The position numbers and the translations under genes are program-made. The notes beneath the pieces were generated by a model. The model was not told the origin of the DNA and did not search any database. It saw nothing but the letters and a program-made list of their open reading frames with translations. Shown piece after piece: positions 31,963 to 43,220 of a stretch of 64,000 nucleotides of DNA; the first letter of the stretch is position 1, and each line of letters opens with the position of its first letter. Source of the stretch: Pomphorhynchus laevis (Eukaryota > Acanthocephala > Palaeacanthocephala > Echinorhynchida > Pomphorhynchidae); contig WNNJ02003189.1 of assembly GCA_012934845.2 (NCBI GenBank), positions 1 through 64,000 on the forward strand, in the 5' to 3' direction.

Positions 31963-32690
31963 CGATTTATTTTAAAGTGGCAAATGCGTGCCAGCGCACG
32001 CTTACATGACCACAACAAAACAAGACTGTGAATCAGGTGTCGAGAAGGTGTGAACGGAGGAGGTGTTTGAATGTGATAAAGGAGGGAGCGCGGCGGACGT
32101 CGAGAGGGAGTTGATTCCAGGCGAGTGAGGCGGCGACGAGGAAGGATCGGAGATCGTAGTTGTTGGAGTAATTAGGAACGTGGAGTAAGAGGGTATGACA
32201 GGAACGAAGCGATAGCGAGGTGGGGCGAGTATCGTCTAAGAAAGAAAGGTTGATGAACGATGGGGAGCCGACAGCGATGAGACGAAAAGTAACGAGAAGG
32301 CGGAGTTTGATGCGGATGTGGATGGTGGGCCAGGAGAGTTGGGCAAGATATGTGGATGTGTGGTTGAAGCGACAGAGACGAAAGAGCACTCGAACGGCGG
32401 TGTTGATTATTCGTTGTAGGGGTAGGATGATGGATTTTGGAGAATTGGCGAAAAGGCTAAGGCAGTAATCGATTTTAGGGAAAACAAGCGATGAAAGAAG
32501 AGACATACAAGAACGGAAGTCGATAAGGGCCCGGATACGGCGGATGTCACGGAGAATTAAGTTAGACGAGCGGACCTTGTCACGGACGAAGGGTTTAAAG
32601 GAAAGGTGATCATCGAAATGGAAGCCTAAGAAAGTGAGATTGTGGACTATAGGGATGATCGATGAGGATTGGCGATCCTCATCGCCAAGA
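31963..32690 (-). pseudogene. L2-like LINE 3' end (family A)
   Basis: An open 157-codon stretch (32506-32033) carries FPKIDYCLSLFANSPKSIIL, LPLQRIINTAVRVLFRL and LRSFLVAASLAWNQLPLDVR, the RT thumb and C-terminal region. The terminal hairpin GCGTGC/GCACGC is near 31990-32005. Text such as TFLGFHFDDH extends the copy to about 32690. 5'-truncated. Confidence 0.85.
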
Positions 32691-32949
32691 GGTATAAGAT
32701 GTATTTAGATGTGGGGAGGAATAGCAAAAATGAGGTACGAGATGAAGCTGTACTGTTTGCATTGTTAGAAAGATGAACATCAAGGGAAGTTTTATCCATA
32801 GTTAAACGAGGAGTGTGTGTGATAAGTTTCATGAACGGGATTCATAGATGGCGAAGGAGTTAATAATCAAACGGATGACGACTGTAGCTTGGAAGATATT
32901 TTGTCGTATGTTGATGGTCCATGTATAACAGCAGTCTGAGTCGACTGAG

Positions 32950-33450
32950 AGACCTCATTAATATCATTTATTGAGCACAACTCTGTTTCGAGTTGAATTC
33001 ATCAACTCCGCCGTTCGAGTGATTCTACGTCTCCGTCGCTTTGACCACACATCCACATATATTGCCCACCTCCCCTGGCCCACCATTCACATCCGTATAC
33101 AACTCTGCCTTCTAAGCGTAATTGTTCGTATCATTGCTGTCGGCGCCCATCCTTAATCAACCTTCCTTTCTTAGACGACATTTGCCCCACCTCTCTATCA
33201 CTGCGTTCCTGTAATTCCCACTTACTCTACGTTCCCAATTATTCCAAAAACTACGGACTCCGATCTTTCCTCGTCGCCGCCCTACTCGCCTAGAATCAGA
33301 TCCCTCTCGATGTCCGCAGCGCTCCCTCCATTATTCCATTCAAATGCCGCCTCCGTACACACCTCCTCGACACATGATTTAGATTTTTTGTTGTTCACAT
33401 GTAATGTAAGCGCACGTCGGCACGTATTTGTCACGTAAAATAAATATTTC
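32950..33450 (+). pseudogene. L2-like LINE 3' end (family A), plus strand
   Basis: Starts with an INSAVRVILRLRRFDHTSTY-type sequence, continues through the C-terminus in shifted frames and ends with a hairpin (GCGCACGTCGGCACG) and a TAAATATTTCTTT tail at 33450. 5'-truncated. Confidence 0.8.
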
Positions 33451-33524
33451 TTTAAACCATTCGTACCTGACTTTAGAGCAAGGACATTCACAATTACTTA
33501 TTATACCGAATTCTTCAAAATTCA

Positions 33525-33574
33525 GTATACTTAGTATACCGAATTCTTTAAAGAATTCGGTATACTAAGTATAC
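33525..33574. repeat. Perfect 50-bp palindrome
   Basis: Two exact 25-bp arms with no spacer, built on GTATACTTAGTATACC followed by GAATTC. Half-copies (TATACCGAATTCTTCAAA) lie at 33502 and 33988, suggesting an inverted duplication of a small unit. Confidence 0.9.
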
Positions 33575-34440
33575 CGAATTCTATACTAATTGTGCCATTC
33601 GGGCTATAAATGAGTTTACTGCTAAAGTGGATAAACCTAATCAACTTATTTTATGCTTATCTATTGACATACATTAAACAAAACTAACCAGTAACATATT
33701 GAATTATAGTTATTCAGACATTGATAATCACTCAAAATCAAATAATGCTGACAAATAAGCGACGGTTAATGTTGAAAATTGGTGTATAAGTGAATAATAG
33801 CTTTATATCAGAAAATGTCGACAAGCAAAGACATGTTATTAATTATGGTAACTTGAAGTTTAGCAGGGTAATCAATCATGCGGTGAAAATAATTCTTTTC
33901 CAAATCTGAGCCCTATAAAATTGTCACTAAATATATTTAAACCATTCGTATTTGGACTCGACGTGAACGACATTCACGGTTACTTAGTATACCGAATTCT
34001 TCAAAGAACGATGTAGATCTTGTAACGAATGGGAAAGATATACCCCAAGACAGCATCCTTCATGTTATCGATACTAATTGTACTGCATCTTTAATCGAAT
34101 CATATCACGCTGATCAAGCCGATTGCATTCCTGCTGATAACAATCAATCATTGTCAGTCTCAATGAGTCACATGTACATCAACTAATAGTCGATGTGCGC
34201 GTTTTTCTTCCTCACATATGCAAGTACACTCTAAACTGTTTACACTCTAAATTATCTTACAATTGATGAGCGTAATAAACTTCGTTAAGCAAAATAACTG
34301 CTAAGACATACATTTAAGACGAAGATTATAATCTGATTATTCGGAATTTTTAAGTTGTGCGGCAGAGAACGTAAATTTCTTGTATTCCATTGAAACCACA
34401 TCTGGGATCTCCTATGCCGCTACCTATGTGTATCCAGTAA
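33575..34440. other. Spacer without recognised genes
   Basis: Moderately AT-rich. A repeated phrase (CCATTCGTACCTGACTT / CCATTCGTATTTGGACT, 33457 and 33942), each followed by the TATACCGAATTC motif, shows a diverged 485-bp duplication. There is no supportable ORF. Confidence 0.45.
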
Positions 34441-34486
34441 CTACGAACATATTTTTAAAAAAAGTTTGATAACTAAAAACATACAT

Positions 34487-34824
34487 TCCAGATCAATCCA
34501 GTTTCAGATCAATCCAGTTTCAGATCAATCCAGTTTCAGATCAATCCAGTTTCAGATCAATCCAGTTTCAGATCAATCCAGTTTCAGATCAATCCAGTTT
34601 CAGATCAATCCAGTTCCAGATCAATCCAGTTCCAGATCAATCCAGTTCCAGATCAATCCAGTTCCAGATCAATCCAGTTCCAGATCAATCCAGTTCCAGA
34701 TCAATCCAGTTACAGATCAATCCAGTTACAGATCAATCCAGTTACAGATCAATCCAGTTACAGATCAATCCAGTTACAGATCAATCCAGTTACAGATCAA
34801 TCCATTTCCAGATCAATCCAGTTC
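34487..34824 (+). repeat. 16-bp minisatellite, about 21 units, at the 5' end of an L2-like LINE
   Basis: Units of 16 bp (CAGATCAATCCAGTTT) in three ordered blocks that differ at one or two bases: GTTTCAG, then GTTCCAG, then GTTACAG. The block structure implies successive local expansions. A 134-codon open frame across it is only the repeat read in rotating phase. It ends about 30 bp before the ATG of the downstream ORF1 relic (34857). Confidence 0.92.
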
Positions 34825-34856
34825 CGCTCGCTCCTCTTGCAGAATTTTTAGAGTAA

Positions 34857-37800
34857 ATGGGAGGACGTAAGAAAACAACTAAGACCGACACCAACTATGG
34901 ACAACTGCAAGTACAGTGATCGATACACGACTGCAGCATCTGGACAACAATAGCCTGCGACAAGAATAAGTCTAAATAAGACTTTGTATGTGGTTTTTGT
35001 GCCAACAAACTAATCCGCAACCTTTCCAATAAACACATATTAACAGCCAACAAGTCAACTCAAACTTCTCCGTCGTTTCAAATGTCCTTTCTCCACCCAC
35101 TTACCCTGCTACCATATACACTTCACATTCCATATAATCGTCACTCTCCGACACCCCCGTCCCGTCCTTCCCGTCTCGTTTCGCAATAACTTGCTTCCAT
35201 AAATCAAAATCACCTCCACTATGCTTCCACTCATAACCTTTCCTCACATCGCTAGCCATCCTATTTATTATCATTATCCTCTATGTCTCCCGTCGTCAAA
35301 CTAAATCCCTCCAAATCATCAACTGCCAGCTCTTCTTTCGTGATCTCACCCACTCACGTCAGTCGTCCCACTTACGGAAGCGCTTTCCTTCTCGCGATCG
35401 TTGCATCATTGTCACTAATGTCACTCCTTCCAACTCTTTATATCCAAAAGCACGTCTCGACAACGATGTTTCCGCCTTCAGATCCATCCTTTCATCTATT
35501 ATTCCTGCGGATACAAAATCCTTTTTCAAGGACATTTATCCTGTCTCATTCATCGGTCTAAACAAATCTTCTCAATCTAATCCTTCCCATCCCCCTCTCC
35601 TAAAAATTGTTTTCAAGCATTGCTCTCACGCGTATTTTGTCCTCTCTCAACGATTTAAACTCACATCATCTTCAACCACTCGAAATTTCCCCGATCACAT
35701 TCCTTCTGAAATCGCTCAATCCTCTTCAGCCCGCATCGAAAAACGCCGTCGCGAGAAAAACGGCGAAACATCACTCTCCATCCGAAACATACGGAAATCT
35801 TCAAGTTGTCCACACCCGTGCCAAAATTCGATAGCGCACCATCTCCCCTATGTGTCTTCTCCACTTGACTCTTTCGCAGCCACACACGGTTTCTGCCTTG
35901 GCCTCCTCAACACTACATCTATTCTCTATAAATCCGATCGTATACTCAAATCACTCTCCATCCGAAACATAGACGGAAATTTTCAAGTTGTCCACACCCG
36001 TATCAAAAATTCGATGGCGCTCCATCTCCACTATGTGTCTTCTCCACTAGACTCTTTCGCAGCCACACACGGTTTCCGCCTCGGCCTCCTCAACACTAGA
36101 TCTATTCTCAATAAATCCGATCTTATCCTCAACCTATTCATCAAGCAATCCATCGATCTCTTCTGCATCACCGAATCCTGGCCCTCAGATTCCGACGACC
36201 TTTCCATTCACCGCATTTTCCCTGCCGGTAGCTCCCTAGTTAAATCCGCCCGCCCCCTCAGCTCATGCCCTTCTAAATTCTCTAATCATGTCGGCATCGT
36301 CGCATTTGCGCGTCACTCCGCGTCTATTCGCAAAATCAATCCCCCTTTCAGTCCTTGCTCATTTGAATTGCTCACTTGTCGTTCTTATAACCCGATCACT
36401 CGAGATCTCGCCATTGTATACCGTCCTGGTTCATCAGCTTCTACATCCTTATTTTTTTACAGAACTCGCCGACCTTCTGTCCCAATGTTCTTTGTCCTCA
36501 ATCCCCTCAATCGTTCTTGGCGACTTCAACATCCGCCTCGACCGCCCCTCTTCCACCGAGTCAATCCAGTTCATCAACATTCTATCCAACTATAACTACA
36601 AACCCATCTCCACTGCCCCCACACATATCCTTGGTGGGGCACTCGACATCATCACTGTCCCCGATCATTTTGCTGCCAACACCTCACTGTCAATTTTCGA
36701 TCATTGTATATCCGATCACTTTCTCGTCACCCTTGATCTCGCTCACAACCACAACCCTCCTCACACACCTACAATACTACGTCGCTCTTGGAAAAATCTT
36801 GAATTCTCCCTTCTCCGCTCTGCCTTACTCAAATAGTCTCTATCCTATCCAACAATAGCAAATTCATCTCCTCACGATCTCGCCATTCTTTTCGACTCTG
36901 AACTCACATCCATTCTCGATATTCTCTTGCCCTTCAAGCCTCACCAACACCGTCGCTTGCACCGTGCCCTATGGTTTGACAGGCAGTACCTACTCTCAAA
37001 GCGTCGACTCCGTCACGCTTTTCGAGTAAATCACCTCTCTCTCAGACGTGATTTCCGCTCGATCACTCCGTCTTTCCGTGATACCTATCTTGCTCATCGG
37101 CGATCTCATCTTCACCTACTACGTACTAAATGCAACTCCTTTTGGCAGCATAAAATTATCACTTTATTCAACACTAAGACTCTATGGAATATTTTTAACT
37201 CAATCCTTGCTCGCTCCTCTCCGCCGTGCAACATCAATCCACATGATTATTCGTCATTTCTCCAGAGCAAAGTATCCACGTTGCTCTCTCACAGCCCGGT
37301 CTCCATCCTATCCCACTCGGCCCCGCCTAGCCTCATTCTCCCGGAACTCTTTCATCTTCTCCCTGTCTCACCTTCCGAAGTCTAATCTGTTCTCATGCCC
37401 TTGCCCTGCAAAACCTCACCTACCGATCCCCTGCCTACCCACATACTAAAATTTATATGCTCATCGATATACCCTTTTCTCACAACCCTGCTTAACTCGT
37501 CCAACCGCAGTCGTATCTTCCCTTCACACTGAAAATCCGCAATCGTTCGTCCCCATCTCAAAAAACAATCGCTCGACCCCTCCCTTCCTTCTAGCTATCG
37601 GCCCATTTCACTACTCCCTACTCTTTCTAAGCTCTTAGAACGCCTCATCTAAATACAGATCAACGTTTATCTCTCCTCATCCAAACTGCACCCCCTTTCC
37701 AATCCACTTTGCGCTTAAATCACTCCACAACAATCGCCTGCATGAAAGTTTACAACGACTTACTCATTTCACGAGACAATGCTCTATATAGTGTTGTCAT

Positions 37801-38943
37801 CACCCTCGAATTCTCCTCCGCATTCAACATTGTCGACCACACCGTGCTCCTTTCTCGCCTTCGTCATCATTACGGCTTTCCTTTCTCCTCTGTAGCATGG
37901 TTAGCCTAATCTATCCGACCGCTCCTTTCGCGTCTGTTTTAATTCATCATCCTCCACTCCCATCCTTACTTTTTTTGCGGGGTCCCACTAGGTTCAGTTC
38001 TAGGTCCCCTGCTTTTCTCTCTTCTGCTTGGCGATCTCTCTCCGTTTATAAAACCCTACTCCTTTAAAGTCATACAATACGCCGATGACATCCTCATTTA
38101 TGATCATGCACCCGCACATCGCATACACGATATCATCATTTCTACCTCGAACTGTCTTTCCTCTATCTACAAACGTCTCTCCAATCTATATCTCGTTCTA
38201 AACCCCGAAAAGTCCAAAATAATGTGGATCCTCCCCCGTAAACCAAACATATCTCCTCCCACTGTATATTTTGCCTCATCGATTATCCTCATAGTTCACA
38301 ATCACACTTTCTTAGGCTTCCATTTCGATGATCACCTTTCCATTTAACCCTTCGTCAGTGACAAGGTTCGCTCGTCTAACTTAATTCTCCGTGACATCCG
38401 CCGTATATGGCCCCTTATCGACTTCCGTTCTTGTATGTCTATTCTTTCATCGCTTCTTTTCCCTAAAATCGATTACTGCCTCAGCCTTTTCGCCAATTCT
38501 CCAAAATCCATAATCCTACCCCTACAACGAATAATCAACACCGCCGTTCGAGTGCTCTTTCGTCTCCGTCGCTTTGACCACACATCCACATATTTTGCCC
38601 AACTCTCCTGGCCCAACATGTATCGCTGTCGGCTCCCCATCGTTCATCAACCTTCCTTTCTTAGACGACACTCGCCCTACCTCGCTATCGCTTCATTCCC
38701 GTCATACCCTCTTACTCCACGTTCCCAATTACTCCAACAACTACGGTCTCCGATCCTTCGTCGTCGCCTCACTTGCCTGGAATCAACTCCCTCTCGACGT
38801 CCGCTGCGCTTCCTCTTTTATCACACTCAAACACCTCCTTCGTTCACATTTTCTCGACACATGATTTATATTTTTGTTTTGTTGTGGTCATGTAAGCGTG
38901 CGCTGGCACGCATTTGCCACGTTAAAATAAATCTCTTTTTTTA
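34857..38943 (+). pseudogene. Near full-length L2-like LINE (family A), frame-broken
   Basis: ORF1 relic begins MGGRKKTTKTDTNYGQLQV and has the motif CSIWTTIA ... DFVCGFC (34857-35010), then SRDRCIIVTNVTPS (from 35388). Endonuclease 35860-36780: [46 protein letters not shown] 37540-38420: SSYRPISLLPTLSKLL, NHSTTIACMKVYNDLLISR, GSVLGPLLFSLLLGDLSP, YADDIL. C-terminus 38435-38865. Terminal hairpin GCGTGCGCTGGCACGC at 38893-38908, then an AATAAATCTTTTT tail. Several stops and frameshifts; a 180-bp tandem duplication interrupts the endonuclease start (35771-36132). Non-functional as read. Confidence 0.88.
38888..38922 (+). promoter_or_regulatory. L2-like 3'-terminal hairpin
   Basis: GTAAGCGTGCGCTGGCACGC forms a 6-bp stem with a 4-nt loop, followed by ATTTGCCACG and the A-rich tail. 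Every L2-like copy in the window ends this way; in family B the stem changes to GCGTACA/TGTACGC, keeping the pairing. Stem-loops at LINE 3' ends are typically recognised by the element's own RT. Confidence 0.7.
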
Positions 38944-39265
38944 TATTTACAAGTACATCATTTGATATAGTAGAGCATGAGTCTCCGTTATGGTTTGCTA
39001 TCAACGGTATACGGCAGCGAATTGTCAATATTGAAAGAAATAAATCGATTATTGTTGTATGGTACTTTACTCTAGCACTCGCAGTAGCCCTTATGCTACA
39101 ACCAATTACATTATCACTGATATATATCGTTATGACAGTATACACAATCTACTACTTATAGATGATTTGAATATGTCACATGTAGACTTGGAAAATTATA
39201 CACCTGAACACAGCCGTGATGGTCTCTCGTGCGAACTACTTAATTCTATTAATACTATTAATTTT

Positions 39266-40052
39266 ATAAATAAATAAAGACTTTATTAAATACACCAAAA
39301 TATAGCATGCAAGAATAAAAAAGGTAGGTCATAACCAACTCAGAAAAAATGACAGAATTTTCCTTCGTTTTTTCATCTTCCCTTTCTCTTTCATGGCCTC
39401 AGGTCCAGTGGGATCTGAGCCCCCCAACCGATCCAACACGCCGCCTTCCGACTGAACCACCCGGGGTCTTTCACCCCCCCCCGAAGAATCCAATCGGCGC
39501 GGACTATGCTTGGTAAACGAGAGACGAGGAGCTTAAGAAACCTTAGCCTTTGCTCTGGGGGACGTCCTCTTGAGAAGAAGACTAGTCCCGAGATAGCCCA
39601 GGTACCCCAAAGGCGCACCTGGGTTTTCCCTTTCAATGACAGATGCTGGGCCCGTTTCAGGGCCCACCTAGCTTTCTTCAGGATACGTTTAAGTCTATCC
39701 AGGTCAGCTTTCGCCGACCAGTTCACCGTAACGGTGAACCCCAGGTATTTTACTCGACTTGAGAAGGTGGGGAGTGGTTCAGAGGCAAATATGGAGGAGA
39801 GTGCAGAGAGTGCTAATCTCTTAAGTTTTTTCTTTGTTGCAGTGGTGCCATGAAAGACAACCGCCTGCGATTTGGCAGAGTTTAAAATAAGATTGGATAC
39901 GGGTAACTGGTCTTTTAATCTTAAAAATAAGCGGCTGATGTCAGAAACTACGTCTTTGCACATGTGTCCAGAGAACAGGGCTGTGGTGTCATCAGCATAC
40001 ACCACAAGACGTTGTTCGCGTTTAAATATTTTGAATAGATTAATGGAGGCAG
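39266..40052 (-). mobile_element. 5'-truncated, GC-richer LINE insertion with 9-bp target duplication
   Basis: Flanked by ATTAATTTT at 39257-39265 and 40053-40061; removing the insert restores the host LINE frame (TINFVQHV). The minus-strand frame from about 40050 to 39391 is open for over 210 codons: RLVVYADDTTALFSGHM (RT catalytic motif), LNSAKSQAVVFHG, YLGFTVTVNWSAKADLDRLK, LKGKTQVRLWGTWAISGLVF. The 3' UTR ends with AATAAAGTC and a TTTATTTAT tail (39290-39266). Base composition is far richer in G+C than its surroundings. Non-LTR RT of uncertain clade; not closely related to the CR1-like or L2-like families here. Confidence 0.88.
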
Positions 40053-41212
40053 ATTAATTTTGTTCAACATGTGTGTCATTTCACACGTTTTACTCGCAAA
40101 AAGTTATATCTATAACCTTTAGGAGCATCGGATTACTGCATTATACTTTTGGATTCATACATTTCACTAAACTATTCAACCATAATTTATCATTCAAATT
40201 CAATTTAATATGTTAAAACAAATGTGCCTTTAGTTCATCAGTACATTTCTATTGTGTGCTGGCTAAATCACGTTATAGCGGGTTTCAATAGCGAATGGGA
40301 CAGTTTCAACCGGCATTATTGGATTTACTTCGGAGTTATTCTCCAAACAAAGTTCGAGAAGTTGGTATGCATAGAAGCCTTGGTTTGATAGTGAGCTTCG
40401 AAAATCATTCAAATTTAAACGTATCGCATTTATAAAATTAAAGCATGGTCAACTAGCTAACAATTCTTTTATTGATGTCCGTAAACAGTTTACATAAATT
40501 AAACGGCAAAAACGACAAAAGTTTGAAAAGCGATTTGATCAGCAATCTGTTTTTAATCCGAGCTCTTTGTTCGAGTGTGCAAACTTCAAAAATAGAGATG
40601 AGTGCGTGCATAAGATTATATCGGAATGTGGAAATTTTTTCACCAAAAACAATAACATCGCTAATGCTTTTGTCAATCATTTCAAATCGAATTCATAACA
40701 CTGAAACTCACAAATAACCAATAATCCTGCTGAATTATTTTATAGTATTTTGATTTATTTTCCGTTGAGGATGTAATATGCGAACTAAATAATCTTAAAA
40801 TCAGCAGTGTCAGTATGCCCAGACTCGTTGCCTCCGATATATCTTAAACCTTTGGCTAATGATATTTGATTTCCATTATATTGGATATTCATTGCGTCCA
40901 TAACTATTGGATGCATACCTGAAATGTAAAAGCGTTCATTTATCAAACCTTTGTACAAATAAGGTGATCGTTCTAATGCTGACAATTATAGACCTGACAG
41001 TTTAAAGTGTGCATGTTGTAGAGTCGTGGAGTGATTGTGGTATAAATATTTAAGTAAATATTTAAAGTCTAATCATTTATTGTGCGTTAATCAACACGGT
41101 TTTAGAAAGGACCGTTCCACTGTAACTAATTTACTTATGGCTCAACATTCATGGGTCGATTTAGTTGATCACATCATTAATCTAGATATTATCTTTGACT
41201 TTTTAAAAGATA

Positions 41213-42447
41213 TTTATTTTTAGGTGGCAAATGCGTGCCGGCTCACGCTTACATGACCACGAAAACAAATCTAAATTATGTGTCGAGGAGGTGGGTACGG
41301 AGGCGGCATTTAAATGCAATAAAGGAGGGAGTGGGGCGGCGACGAGGAAGGTTCGGATACCGTAATTGTTAGAGTAATTGGGAACGTATAGTAAGATGGA
41401 ATTACGGCGGAGTTGATGATGCGTTGTAGGGGTAGGATGATGGATTTTGGAGAATTGACGAAAATGCTAAGGCATTAATCGATCTTAGGGGAAAGAAGCA
41501 ATGAAAGAAGAGACATACAGGAACGGAAGTCAATACGGAGGCGGATACGGCGGATATTACGAAGAATTAAGTCAGATTAGGGGACCTTGTCTCGGACAAA
41601 GGGTTTAAGGGAAAAGTGATCATCGAAATTGAGATTGTGAACTATACGGATGATTAATGAGGCAAAATATACAGGAGGAGGAGATATGCTAGGTTTACTG
41701 GGAGGATCCACATTATTTTGGACTTTTTTGAGTTTAGAACGAGACGAAGATGGTAGAGACGTTTGTAGATAGAATCAAGACAGTTAGATGCAGAAATTGC
41801 GATATAGTGTATGCGATGGGCTGGTGCATGATCATAGATGAGGATGTCATCTTTGTATTGCATGACGTTAAAAAAGTATGGTTTGATAAACGGAGAGATA
41901 CCGTCAATTAGAAGAGAGGAAAGCAGGGGTCCTAGGACTGAACCTTTCGGGACCAAGCAGAAAATAGAGATGGGAAGAGAGGATGATGAATTTGAACGGA
42001 CTCCAAAAGAACGGTCATATAGAAATGAGGCAAACCGTGTTACGGAGGAGGAAGACAAGCCGTAATCATAACGAAGGCGAGAACGGAGGATGGAGTGATC
42101 GGTGATGCCGAAGGCGGATGAGATGTCGTAGGAGATGAGAACACTATATAGAGCCTTGTCACGAGAAATGAGAAGGTCGTTGTAAACTTTAATGCAGGCG
42201 ACTTCTGTGGAGTGTTCAGAACGGAAAGCGGGTTGGAAAGGAGGTTACGGATTTGATGAAGAGAGATTAATGTTGATCTGTATTAAGATAAGGCGCTATA
42301 AGAGCTTGGAAAGAGTAGGGAGGAGTGAAATGAGGCGATAGCTAGAAGGAAATGAGGGATCGATCGATTGTCTCTTAAGGAGGGACGAATAATGGCGGAT
42401 TTCCAGTGTTAAGGAAAGATACGACTGTGGATTGACGAGTTAAACAA
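41213..42447 (-). mobile_element. L2-like LINE (family A) nested in the CR1-like RT domain
   Basis: Minus strand. 3' hairpin and tail at the left end (41245-41215); RT motifs 42058-41654: SVTRFASFLYDRSFGVRSNS, GSVLGPLLSSLLIDGISP, then MQYKDDILIYDH (catalytic YADD altered to YKDD). RT2-like text lies near 42160-42240, with RT0 at the right end. The C-terminal part (41400) is internally deleted. It interrupts the host motif FDFLK / KTFD, with only a short TAAAA-type target repeat. Confidence 0.8.
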
Positions 42448-43220
42448 AAGCTAAAACATTTGATTTGGTGCGTCATGACTATCTTAATATCAAAACGCGG
42501 GATTTGGTAATTGATTCTAACGTAGTGCGCTGGATCAAATTTTTTAACTGGAAGGTCGTATCAGGTTTATGTGAACAGTGTATGTTCGGAATGACACAGC
42601 ACATATATGGTTGCGCCGCAAGGATCTGTGCTAAGACCTTTACTATTTATAACATTCATCAATGAATTCCTAGCCTATTCATTTCTGATTCACTGCTTAA
42701 TGCGGAAGATCTTAAGGTATAGATAGAGGTTACGAATCCTTGGATGATTGCGTGAAATTGCAAATGGATATCAATGTCATTGAAAATTAGGATGTTTAAA
42801 ATAACTAATTAATTCATCAAAATGTGCCTATAAGCGAACAAAAGTTCACGAAATTATATTGCATTTACATATTTCTTTTGATAAAAACAGATTGAAAAAG
42901 TAAACCACTTTAGAGATCTGGGCATTGGGTTTCTGATGATTTGTCGTCTCAATAACATACCGATTATGTATGCGCTAAGGGCTAACGAATGGCCGGACTC
43001 ATACTCATACAGTTTAAACTATCTTGATACCCATTAACTACTTACAACTTATCGGATATTGTTTGATATTTACAATTATTATACAATAATAATCTACAAA
43101 ATTTGGGACAAGTTTAAACCAAAATTCAAGCAGTCATCCCGAGATACAAGGGCTCTGACTAGTGTGCATATTTTTTGGTTTCTAATAAACATACAATTCA
43201 GTTCAGCAATCTGAACTGTA

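Larger units (their letters stand above)
38950..43045 (+). pseudogene. Old CR1-like LINE, split by two nested insertions
   Basis: Aligned by eye to the intact copy at 43.2-47.5 kb: endonuclease LLIDDLNMSHVDLENYTPEH (39145-39250), continuing as INF|VQHV across the first insertion; then linker KQFTYIKRQKRQKFEKRF (40490) and RT DNYRPDSLKCACCRVVE and NQHGFRKDRSTVTNLLMAQH (40980-41150), interrupted at about 41213 and resuming KTFDLVRHDYLNI at 42447. It fades out with FRDLGIGFL near 42910-43045. Many stops. Confidence 0.85.

Noticed and set aside
32220-32468. Plus-strand Arg-rich frame (82 codons)
   Set aside because: Reverse strand of the L2-like RT C-terminus; the same shadow recurs at 62824-63066 antisense to another copy.
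34466-34870. 134-codon plus-strand open frame across the minisatellite
   Set aside because: It is the 16-bp repeat read in rotating phase (period 16 residues), with no start context or domain.
39506-39853. Plus-strand frame opposite the GC-richer LINE
   Set aside because: Shadow of the minus-strand RT, which has clear YADD and LGF motifs.
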